From Herbaspirillum sp. YR522 (GTDB taxonomy: Bacteria; Pseudomonadota; Gammaproteobacteria; Burkholderiales; Burkholderiaceae_D): a stretch of DNA of 64,000 nt. Below, piece after piece: positions 52,969-60,134 of the stretch. Made by a program: the position numbers and the translations under genes. Within the stretch, counting starts at the first letter, position 1. Every line of letters starts with the position of its first letter. The notes under the pieces are model-generated. The model saw only the letters and a list, made by a program, of their open reading frames with translations, had not been told where the DNA came from and did not search any database. The DNA lies in contig NZ_AKJA01000102.1 of NCBI RefSeq assembly GCF_000282575.1, positions 1 to 64,000 of the forward strand, read 5' to 3'.

Positions 52969-53121
52969 CTAACATTGTTGGATGCCATGCGCCATATCAT
53001 TAAACATGTACGCGAAGGCCGCTGTAACTGCTCCGCTCTCAAACTTATCTTCGCCCAAAACTGCTCCGAGACCACCTGTGGTGGTTAAGTAATTCCGGAC
53101 ACCTCGATAGGTTCTGGCTAT
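52969..53121 (-). pseudogene. Tip remnant of an Rhs/hemagglutinin-type polymorphic toxin
   Basis: About 50 codons without a start, ending in TAG. They include GEDKFESGAVTAAFAYMFND, which is close to the common pattern G-GKF-NGAVT-AF-Y-FN found near the C-terminus of many Rhs and filamentous-hemagglutinin-type toxins. The tip after that motif is only ~10 residues. The upstream part (53085-53121) may already be foreign sequence left by an IS junction. It runs directly into the immunity-like gene. Confidence 0.5.
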
Positions 53122-53143
53122 CTATGAATTTCGATCTCTTCAT
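53114..53143 (-). mobile_element. Possible IS3-family orfA start remnant
   Basis: GAGGAGTTCTACAC-ATG is followed by codons for MKRSKFIDSQ, the standard opening of IS3-family OrfA proteins (MKRSKFTDSQI...). The similarity ends after ten codons, where the toxin-tip sequence begins. Short, so chance similarity is possible, but IS3-type orfB tails bound the same islet. Confidence 0.4.
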
Positions 53144-53325
53144 GTGTAGAACTCCTCGGTCAAGAATATTTTATTGCTGACGACGCTGGTTTTAAGGGGG
53201 AGATTAATAGCTCCTAGCCATTACCAGGATTGCATAAATGGAGTCATCTGGGTATTGCGTCACTCTGAAAGCAGAAAGCACAATTCGCGCTATACAGGCT
53301 GAACAGGGAAAATTTGATCTGTTTC

Positions 53326-53996
53326 TTATTTGTACTTTTGAATGGACTCAAGCAAATCCCGGAAAAAATTCTCTGTTAGTTTAGCGCCATATAGATCTGA
53401 TACTTGCATAAACCTATAGCACTCAGACACGCGCTGCTCCGCCAAGTCAAATCCCGATTTTGTACATGACACCAAATAGGCGATTTGGCAAAAGCGAGCA
53501 AAATAACTGGTGTTAAATTTCCATTCAAAAGGGGGGATATCTGACAGATAAACATCAAGCAAATTTTTCTCAGATCGCACCGGCAATAGCACCTGTTCCT
53601 TAAATAACTTAAACGGACCTGAGAATAGAGTCATCAAATCGGACTCTTTTGTGTCTTTACTTAGGCGATAGTTTATTGATTCCCATATCATCGGCAAAGT
53701 AAACCAGCAATAGGGCCTCTCTTTATTCATCTGTTCTATCGCGAATTTTATTTTGCGTGAAAAATTCGATATCTCATTTAAAAAAATAAGCGAATAGCTG
53801 GGGAGTTAAAACCAAAGTCAAATTCATATCTTTGTGTCCATGAAAGATAACGCACTGCTATAAGTGCTTCGACATCGGTACCGTAGCTATCATTACAAAC
53901 AAAATAACTTTCCGTACTTGAATTAATTTTCTGCCCGGGAAGGAGGGCAAATCCGAAGCTTTCCAACTGCTCAATTAGTGCGCGGTGTTTTTTCAT
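53326..53996 (-). pseudogene. Immunity-like gene split by a frameshift in an A7 tract
   Basis: From the ATG at 53996 (GAAGG five bases upstream, ATGA overlap with the toxin-domain stop) the frame runs MKKHRALIEQLESFGFALL to RLFF and stops at 53778-53780. One extra base in the A7 run at 53780-53786 would carry it on (FFLNEISNFSRKIKFAIEQ) straight into the second open frame, MNKERPYCW..., ending at 53326; together 223 residues. As written it is two pieces of 72 and 134 residues. Either it is broken, phase-variable, or the base count is a sequencing error. The protein is not recognised; charged and aromatic-rich, cytoplasmic. Confidence 0.6.
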
Positions 53997-54283
53997 TTGA
54001 CCTTCAAACCAGGAATAACATCTAGGGTCACGCCTTTTAACCTTAAGGCCGATTGCAATGCCGCGCTTTGAAAAGATGTAGGAATATTTCCCATTCCAAC
54101 CCCAACATAGCCAAAAGATGTGATTATTCCCCACCTAGAGCTTGCGCCATCATCATATACGGCAATATCAAAGGCCACCTGTTTGGCGTTCAAGTTAAAA
54201 AATCCCAAAATTGATGTTTTCACCTCAACGCCGACTAATTGCCCGTCCGGATCTCTGGCTTTTACAACGACCAGCGGCCGCAT
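53993..54283 (-). pseudogene. Truncated nuclease-like toxin domain
   Basis: 96 codons, of which the first eight (MRPLVVVK) are the antisense of the IS remnant, so the real coding part starts near 54258 with ARDPDGQLVGVEVKTS. The D-x-G...GVEVKT...KQ pattern resembles a PD-(D/E)XK nuclease core as used by polymorphic toxins (Glu and Lys of EVK visible). The rest (RWGIITSFGYVGVGMG) follows as a beta-rich tail. It has lost its N-terminal carrier to the IS junction and overlaps the downstream immunity-like gene by ATGA. The nuclease call is tentative. Confidence 0.45.
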
Positions 54284-54360
54284 CAGGCCCTTGGTATGAA
54301 GACCCCGGCTGAGGCATTTGCGTTAGCCGCATAAAGTGAGCAGGTTTGGCTGGGTCATTA
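54258..54360 (+). mobile_element. Right islet boundary: IS3-family orfB 3' end
   Basis: On the plus strand this encodes FYNDQRPHQALGMKTPAEAF ALAA and a stop at 54332-54334, the C-terminal end of an IS3-type transposase; a stop upstream (54236-54238) shows only the tail is left. Bases 54282-54360 are the inverted copy of 51427-51505 (about 85% identical). The two copies point outward and bracket 2.8 kb of AT-rich DNA. No target-site duplication was found. Confidence 0.75.
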
Positions 54361-54447
54361 CAACGGCGCGCGTTTCTGGTCCACTGTAGTGAAACCCAGT
54401 TCGCGAAACTCGAAGGCAACCCGACGGACATGTTCTGAAATGGGCAT
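54358..54447 (-). pseudogene. Short reading frame truncated at the islet edge
   Basis: 29 codons, MPISEHVRRVAFEFRELGFT and nine more residues, closed by a TAA that belongs to the IS end. It may be the start of a chromosomal gene cut by the islet, or noncoding IS end sequence. 54361-54503 otherwise holds nothing I can name. Confidence 0.25.
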
Positions 54448-54503
54448 TTTCTATTCCCGCTGCCGAGTGTCATGATTGCGTCGGGACGATTGCGCTTTGC
54501 CCT

Positions 54504-55427
54504 TCACCGCCGTCTCATCTCCGGTGGCAGCGAGCCCAGCGCGATCAACTTGTCCGGCAACGCCAGCCGCTCGATGAGGCGACGGGCATCGAATGGGGCG
54601 CGAACCTTTATGTCGTTGTCGAAATAGCAATAGATATCGCGCTGCGCGCGTCGCGGTGGCGCCGCGTCGAGCACGCGCCGGCCATTCTCAGGCTGCTTGC
54701 CCACCGCCCACGCGCCGATGCGCTGCGTCCAGTCGTCGATGGCCTGGTCGCTGTAGCCGCTCTCGTAGAGGCGCTTGTCGCCATGCAGGCGCAGGTACAG
54801 GAAGTCAGCCGTGACGTCCTGCAATGACGGCCATTTCTTGGCGGCGTCGGCTACCACCAGCGCCACCTTGTACTTGCGCAGCAGGCGGATGAAGACTGGG
54901 TCGACGAAGCTGTCGTGGCGGATCTCGACGGCATGGCGCACGCGGCGCTGCCGGTCGACCTCGAGCTGGACGCGGCCTTTCATTCGGGGCTCATGGCCGC
55001 GGGCCAACGCCTGCGCCTGCTCGGTGTCGTGCGGCAACAGCGCCAGGAAGTGCTCCATCAGCTCTGCATCGAACACGAAGCTGGGCGGGAACTGCCACAG
55101 GAACGGGCCCAGTTTTTCGCGCAGGTTGAATACGCCAGAGGCAAACACGTTGGCCAGGGCCGATTCGATGTCGCCGCGCAAGCGCAGCGTATGGGTGATG
55201 TAGCGGTTGCCCTTGTGGCTGAAGACAAACCCTGCCGGCGTGCTGTCATACCACTGCTGGTAGCTTTCCGGGCGCTGCAGGGCGTAGAACGAACCGTTGA
55301 GTTCGATGCTGGGCAGCGCACGCGACGCATAGCCGAGCTCGTCGGCCTGCCGCAGGCCCTCGGGATAGAAGCTGCCGCGCCACGGCGTGTAGCGCCAGCC
55401 GGAAATGCCGATGTGGATCTTGCCCAT
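54504..55427 (-). CDS. DUF72 protein (YecE-like TIM barrel)
   Basis: 307 residues. The N-terminus IHIGISGWRYTPWRGSFYP and the motif SIELNGSFYALQRPESYQQW are classic DUF72, as is the C-terminal YCYFDNDIKVRAPFDARRL. GAGGCCATC precedes the ATG. A TIM-barrel family with no proven activity. It follows the siderophore-synthetase-like gene after a 42-base gap and probably shares its transcript. Confidence 0.92.
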   Translation of the reverse strand: MGKIHIGISGWRYTPWRGSFYPEGLRQADELGYASRALPSIELNGSFYALQRPESYQQWYDSTPAGFVFSHKGNRYITHTLRLRGDIESALANVFASGVFNLREKLGPFLWQFPPSFVFDAELMEHFLALLPHDTEQAQALARGHEPRMKGRVQLEVDRQRRVRHAVEIRHDSFVDPVFIRLLRKYKVALVVADAAKKWPSLQDVTADFLYLRLHGDKRLYESGYSDQAIDDWTQRIGAWAVGKQPENGRRVLDAAPPRRAQRDIYCYFDNDIKVRAPFDARRLIERLALPDKLIALGSLPPEMRRR

Positions 55428-55469
55428 GATGGCCTCGTGGTTGGACGTGGCCCTGTGTGACTGCCAGGC

Positions 55470-56648
55470 TCAGAATTGGTGCCAACCGGCGCCCAGCACC
55501 AGCGGATTGGGCAAGGCGCAGCGCCGCTGCCGACCGTCGTTGGGCCACAGCTGCATGCGCAGCATGGCTGGCGTCGACCAAGGCATATCGAGGATCGCGT
55601 CGCGCTCGCGCTGCCAATGCCCGAGCTCGACCCCGGCCCGCACGGCATCGAAGCAGCGCGAGGTCTCCTCACGCAGGATCTGCCACAGCACGGTCGAGCG
55701 CGGCAGGTATTGCTGCGTCAGCGCCAGCGCCAACGGGTGCAGGTGACGCATGAAACAGGTATCGATCAATCCCGCCCGCGCAGCCATGCCGCCACCCGGA
55801 ACCTGCGGCACCCGCTCTGCCGCGTCGACTTCGCGCATCAGCACAAACAGCGGCCGACCGCCGGTGTCGAACAGCATCAGGCAGCGCTGCGCATCTGCCG
55901 ACAGCACCACGCCGTGCCGCAGGTACAAGCCGATCGCCGGCTGCAGCAGCGCGGATGCATAGGCGCCGAACCAGGCGGCGACGACGGCGCCATCCGGGCG
56001 ACGACCGCCCTGCTCCAGCAGTTCGCACACCAGCGGTCGGCCGTCGACAGGCCCCTCGGCCACCAGGCTGGCGCCGCAAATGGGTAGCAGGCCTTCGGCA
56101 CGATCGAAGCCGATGCCCTGGCCCGACATGCCTGCCCAATGGTCCAGCAGCAGCGCCATCTCACGGGGCGAGCAACTATGACGCAGGCGCTCGATGAGGC
56201 CCGCGCCGGCTACCGCCTGCACCTGCGCCAGTACCTCGGTGCGTGCCACGATGGCGGCTGCCTCTGCTCGCATTGCGGCCAGCAGGTCGGCCTTGACCTG
56301 CGGCAGCCGGACGGCGCAACTGGCGTCGCCCTCCAGGAGCAACTCGAGCAACCCGACCGGGTCATTGCCCGCGATGCGATCGCCATTGCCCAGTACCAGC
56401 GCCACCTCGCCACGGCACATGACGGTGCCGGCAGGCGCCACCTCGACCTGCTCGAAGAACAGCAAGGCGGGCCGTTGCCACAGCGGTAGCCAGCCATTGC
56501 AGGTGCCGGGTGTCACCACCAGCTTGCTGCGGTCGAGCAGGTCTTCATCGAACAGTGCCCGCACCAGCCGCCGCAGCGTCACGTCCTGCGCCGCCCGCCA
56601 CGCAGCCTCGGGGGCGCATGCTGAAAGATCCTGGTCGGTAGCGCCCAT
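55470..56648 (-). CDS. Shortened IucA/IucC-like (NIS synthetase) protein
   Basis: 392 residues; full NIS siderophore synthetases are about 600. The visible match is to the C-terminal FhuF-like half: LPICGASLVAEGPVDGRPLV, then AWFGAYASALLQPAIGLYLR and HGVVLSADAQRCLMLFDTGG. The ATP-binding signature of complete enzymes (HPxHPxxK region) is not present. It may therefore be a ferric-reductase-like or non-catalytic relative. Coupled in order with DUF72. Divergent from the S8 gene across 268 bases. Confidence 0.65.
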   Translation of the reverse strand: MGATDQDLSACAPEAAWRAAQDVTLRRLVRALFDEDLLDRSKLVVTPGTCNGWLPLWQRPALLFFEQVEVAPAGTVMCRGEVALVLGNGDRIAGNDPVGLLELLLEGDASCAVRLPQVKADLLAAMRAEAAAIVARTEVLAQVQAVAGAGLIERLRHSCSPREMALLLDHWAGMSGQGIGFDRAEGLLPICGASLVAEGPVDGRPLVCELLEQGGRRPDGAVVAAWFGAYASALLQPAIGLYLRHGVVLSADAQRCLMLFDTGGRPLFVLMREVDAAERVPQVPGGGMAARAGLIDTCFMRHLHPLALALTQQYLPRSTVLWQILREETSRCFDAVRAGVELGHWQRERDAILDMPWSTPAMLRMQLWPNDGRQRRCALPNPLVLGAGWHQF

Positions 56649-56850
56649 TTCCGTTGGCTCGCAAGTCGTTGAACAGACATCACGATAGAAATAGCCGGCA
56701 GGGCCACCAATAGAAGTTATGCGATTAATTGTGAGGATCTCGACGGCTCTGCCGGAAGCGTGGGTTACAAGCGCATTGAATTAATGTCGACGCGCCGAAG
56801 AAATACCGCCATGCGCACTGGTATCGGGCCCATCGAGACTATCCTGCGGG

Positions 56851-56882
56851 GCCCATTGCCCCATTGCTCCATTCCCCATTGA
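56851..56882. repeat. Four imperfect tandem copies of an 8-base unit
   Basis: GCCCATTG, CCCCATTG, CTCCATTC, CCCATTGA stand in line in the leader of the S8 peptidase gene, 35 bases before its ATG. No Shine-Dalgarno is visible near that ATG, so the repeat may affect initiation. Confidence 0.7.
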
Positions 56883-56916
56883 AGCCCCACTTGCTTGCCT
56901 CCCCTGGTTTTCCGCT

Positions 56917-58962
56917 ATGGACGACATCGAAAAAACAATCGCCCTGGAACTGATCCACCAGGCCTGCGGACTGGAAGGACATCGATTCACTACCGACTTT
57001 CCCATCCCCGCCGAGGCCTGGCTGCTGTTTGCCCGGCGCCGCCGCTTCCACCGCCCCCACGCCCTGTTGCTGACCCCGCACCTGGAAGCCGGCATCAGCG
57101 GCCTGCGCTCGGCCGTGGCACGGCTGCTGCCGGCGCTGGAGCGGGCCGAGGGCGAACGCTACATCGCCACCAACGAATCCCATCTCCTGGTGGGTCTCGA
57201 CTTCTACGACCTGCTGGCCTTGTTGCCTGCCACGCGCTGGTGGCAGCAACACATCGCCAACGCTTTCGGGCCGGACCCAGCCGCCCACGCCGCCATGATC
57301 GCCTGCGACTGGCTGCGCAGCGATGCACTGGCCGGGCAAGTCGGCCGCGCCCTGGTGCAGTCGATCAAGGACGCCGCCAGCCTGAGACGATTTGGCGATA
57401 TCGGGCCGCGGCTGGTCGCCGCCGAGGGCCACGCATGGAGCACGGCCCAGCACGCGGCGCTGGCCGGCCTTTTGAATATCGCCTGCCTGCAGCTGGCCCT
57501 GTCGCTGCTGGGCATCAGGAGGCCGGTCCCCAATCTGGAGCTGGGCGTTGCCCGCAAGGCGGCGCGGGTGTTGTCGGTGCTGGCCCGGTGTCTGGCCGGC
57601 TATCGCGCCCACCCGCATAGCGTACCGGGGCGCGACGGACGGCACCCCGCGCTGTGGCAGGTGTCGTGCAATCGCGCGGCCGAACATGCGGTGCTGGCCA
57701 GCCGCAAGACCATCAAGGCCGACGCCGCGATGCGCTTGTTCGATACCGGCGGCCGGGGCATCCGGTGGGCGGTGATCGATTCCGGCATCGACGCCCGGCA
57801 CCCGGCACTGGCGCGCCCCGAGCAGCTGGACCCTGCGCACCACATCCGCGACGGCCTGTGCCTGCCATCGCTCTCGCGGGTGATCAGGACATTGGACTTC
57901 ACCCGGCTGGCCGCGATCACCAGCGGCCGTGTTCCGCCGGCGCTGCTGGCGCAGTTGCAGCAACGCCATGGCACGGATGCGCAAGACAGGATCGATGCGA
58001 TCCGCCGCGACCTGGCCCGGGGCCGCATGCTCGACTGGACCGCACTCGAACCACTGCTCGAAGTGGACCAGTCGGACCCGGCGCACTATATCGCGCCGGT
58101 CGACCAGCACGGCACCCATGTGGCCGGGATCATCGCCGCCAACTGGCAGACCACCACCTACCAGGCGCCCCCTGCCGGCCCGTCGGGCGCACGAACCGCG
58201 GCCACGGGCCCGGTGGCGCCTGCCACCCCGCCCGAGCTGCTGCACCTGGGTGTGCTGCACGGCGTCTGCCCCGAGATCGAATTGCTGGACTTGAGGGTAT
58301 TCGACGGCGACCACGACAGCGACGAATTCGCCATCCTCGGCGCCTTGCAGTATGTCCGCTTCCTGAACCAGAGCAAGGACCGGCAGTACGTACATGGGGT
58401 CAATCTGTCGTTGTCGCTGCGTCACGACGTGCGCAACTACGCCTGCGGCAATACCCCGGTGTGCCTGGAATGTGATCGGCTGGTAGGCGCCGGCATCGTG
58501 GTGGTGGCCGCCGCCGGCAACCTGGGCTACCAGCGCGGCCAGGCGCACGCCCAGCCCGATGGCGCCTATCGCAGCCAGGGCATCACCGATCCCGGCAACG
58601 CCGCTGGCGTCATTACCGTGGGCGCCACCCACCGTTCGGACCCGTACCAGTATGGCGTGTCGTATTTTTCCAGTCGCGGTCCCACCGGCGACGGCCGCTG
58701 CAAACCCGACCTGGTGGCGCCCGGCGAGAAGATCGTCTCGACCGCACTCGACGCGGGCGTGGCCACGATGGACGGTACCAGCATGGCCGCGCCGCATGTA
58801 TCGGGGGCGGCGGCGCTGCTGCTGTCGCGCAATAACGAATTGATGGGCAAGCCGGCCACCGTCAAGCGCATCCTGTGCGACAGCGCTTCCGACCTGGGCC
58901 GGGAGCGTTCCTTCCAGGGCGCCGGGCTGCTGGATGTGCTCCGGGCACTGCAATCGGTATGA
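56917..58962 (+). CDS. Intracellular S8 (subtilisin-like) peptidase with a novel N-terminal region
   Basis: 681 residues, no signal peptide. The first ~280 residues match no domain I know (helical, HALLLTPHLEAGISGLRSAV...LNIACLQLALSLLGI). The peptidase follows with a full triad: Asp288 (WAVIDSGIDARHP), His398 (DQHGTHVAG), oxyanion Asn535 (AAAGNLG) and Ser622 (DGTSMAAPHVSG). The Asp-to-His spacing is 110 residues, far more than usual, so there is a large insertion. It is translationally linked to the MBL gene downstream. An effector or regulatory role inside the cell is likely; export is not. Confidence 0.9.
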   Translation: MDDIEKTIALELIHQACGLEGHRFTTDFPIPAEAWLLFARRRRFHRPHALLLTPHLEAGISGLRSAVARLLPALERAEGERYIATNESHLLVGLDFYDLLALLPATRWWQQHIANAFGPDPAAHAAMIACDWLRSDALAGQVGRALVQSIKDAASLRRFGDIGPRLVAAEGHAWSTAQHAALAGLLNIACLQLALSLLGIRRPVPNLELGVARKAARVLSVLARCLAGYRAHPHSVPGRDGRHPALWQVSCNRAAEHAVLASRKTIKADAAMRLFDTGGRGIRWAVIDSGIDARHPALARPEQLDPAHHIRDGLCLPSLSRVIRTLDFTRLAAITSGRVPPALLAQLQQRHGTDAQDRIDAIRRDLARGRMLDWTALEPLLEVDQSDPAHYIAPVDQHGTHVAGIIAANWQTTTYQAPPAGPSGARTAATGPVAPATPPELLHLGVLHGVCPEIELLDLRVFDGDHDSDEFAILGALQYVRFLNQSKDRQYVHGVNLSLSLRHDVRNYACGNTPVCLECDRLVGAGIVVVAAAGNLGYQRGQAHAQPDGAYRSQGITDPGNAAGVITVGATHRSDPYQYGVSYFSSRGPTGDGRCKPDLVAPGEKIVSTALDAGVATMDGTSMAAPHVSGAAALLLSRNNELMGKPATVKRILCDSASDLGRERSFQGAGLLDVLRALQSV

Positions 58963-58985
58963 GTCGGCAAGCAGGGAAAATCGCC

Positions 58986-60098
58986 ATGACCGACGCCGTC
59001 TTCACGCTGGAAGTGCTCAATGCCTTTCATGGCGACTGCCTGATACTGCACTACGGCACCCACGACGAGCCGCGCCTGATGCTGATCGACGGCGGACCGA
59101 ACGGCACCTTCGATACCGTGCTCAGGCCGCGTCTGCTGGCGTTGGCTGCCCATCGCGGCAAGTCATTCAGGCTCGATCACATCATGATCAGCCATCTGGA
59201 CGACGACCATATTGCCGGCATCCTGCAGCTGGTCGATGAGATAGAAAGCGGCGATGCGCCCTGGCAGGCGCCCAGCTTCTGGTTCAACAGCTTCGATGAC
59301 GGATTGCGGCAGGCGCCGCCGGCACTGGCGGTGGCATGCGCCGCACTTGGCCGGGGCCCGGGTACGGCCGGCAGCGGCGCGGTGCGCCAGGCCAGCATCC
59401 GGCAAGGTCGCCGCCTGCGCGACGCGGTGACCCGGCTCCAGGCCACGCAGAACGGCGGCGCCAGGCATGCGTTGCAGGCCAACGGCGCCGCACCGGCATT
59501 GCCTATCCCAGGATTGGCCTTGACGCTGGTCTGCCCGGACCGGCGGCATCTCGACGATCTTGCCGCCCGTTGGATGCGCTCGCCCGGCAAGGCGGCGCAG
59601 ACGGCGGCCTACGTCGACCAGTCGGTGTTGAACCTGTCGAGCCTGGTTGTGGTGGTGCAGCCGCAAGGCGCCGCACCGGGGCCGCGGATGCTGCTGACCG
59701 GCGACGCGCGCGGCGACCACATCCTGGCCGGCCTCGAGGGCGCCGGCCTGCTGGCCGGCAGGCCCACCCATTTCGAACTGCTGAAGGTGCCGCACCACGG
59801 CAGCGATCGCAACCTGTCGCTCGACTTCTTCCAGGCCATCACCGCAGACTACTATGTCATCTCCGGCGACGGCAGGCACGGCAACCCGTCCGAACAGGTG
59901 CTGGACTGGATAGCCCGTACCGCTTCGCCCCATGCCCGCGTTTGCCTCACCTATGACCACAACGTCCGTTACCCCGACTATGGCCGCTCGGTCGCCAATG
60001 TACTGGCCAGGCACCCGGCGCTGGCACGACAGCTGATGGTCAGGCAGCCCGGAGAACTGCTGATGCGCATCGATCTGCTCGCCCCGTTGCGCCGCTGA
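58986..60098 (+). CDS. ComEC-type metallo-beta-lactamase-fold protein
   Basis: 370 residues from the ATG at 58986 (CAGGGAAAATCGCC before it); an ATG at 58959 overlapping the S8 stop is the alternative. MBL fold with the motif SHLDDDHIAG (His70, Asp72, Asp74, His75), the H-x-D-x-D-H form of ComEC-like proteins, then LLTGDARGD and LKVPHHGSDRN. No membrane part. Such stand-alone ComEC-type domains are predicted nucleases or phosphodiesterases. Forms a two-gene unit with the S8 peptidase. Confidence 0.88.
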   Translation: MTDAVFTLEVLNAFHGDCLILHYGTHDEPRLMLIDGGPNGTFDTVLRPRLLALAAHRGKSFRLDHIMISHLDDDHIAGILQLVDEIESGDAPWQAPSFWFNSFDDGLRQAPPALAVACAALGRGPGTAGSGAVRQASIRQGRRLRDAVTRLQATQNGGARHALQANGAAPALPIPGLALTLVCPDRRHLDDLAARWMRSPGKAAQTAAYVDQSVLNLSSLVVVVQPQGAAPGPRMLLTGDARGDHILAGLEGAGLLAGRPTHFELLKVPHHGSDRNLSLDFFQAITADYYVISGDGRHGNPSEQVLDWIARTASPHARVCLTYDHNVRYPDYGRSVANVLARHPALARQLMVRQPGELLMRIDLLAPLRR

Positions 60099-60134
60099 CG
60101 CGCCGGCCCGGGCGCGCCGCCGTCGCTGGCCGGG

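Noticed and set aside
53238-53384. 48-codon plus-strand frame in the islet (MESSGYCVTLKAES...)
   Set aside because: No binding site, and it runs antisense into the end of the split immunity-like gene.
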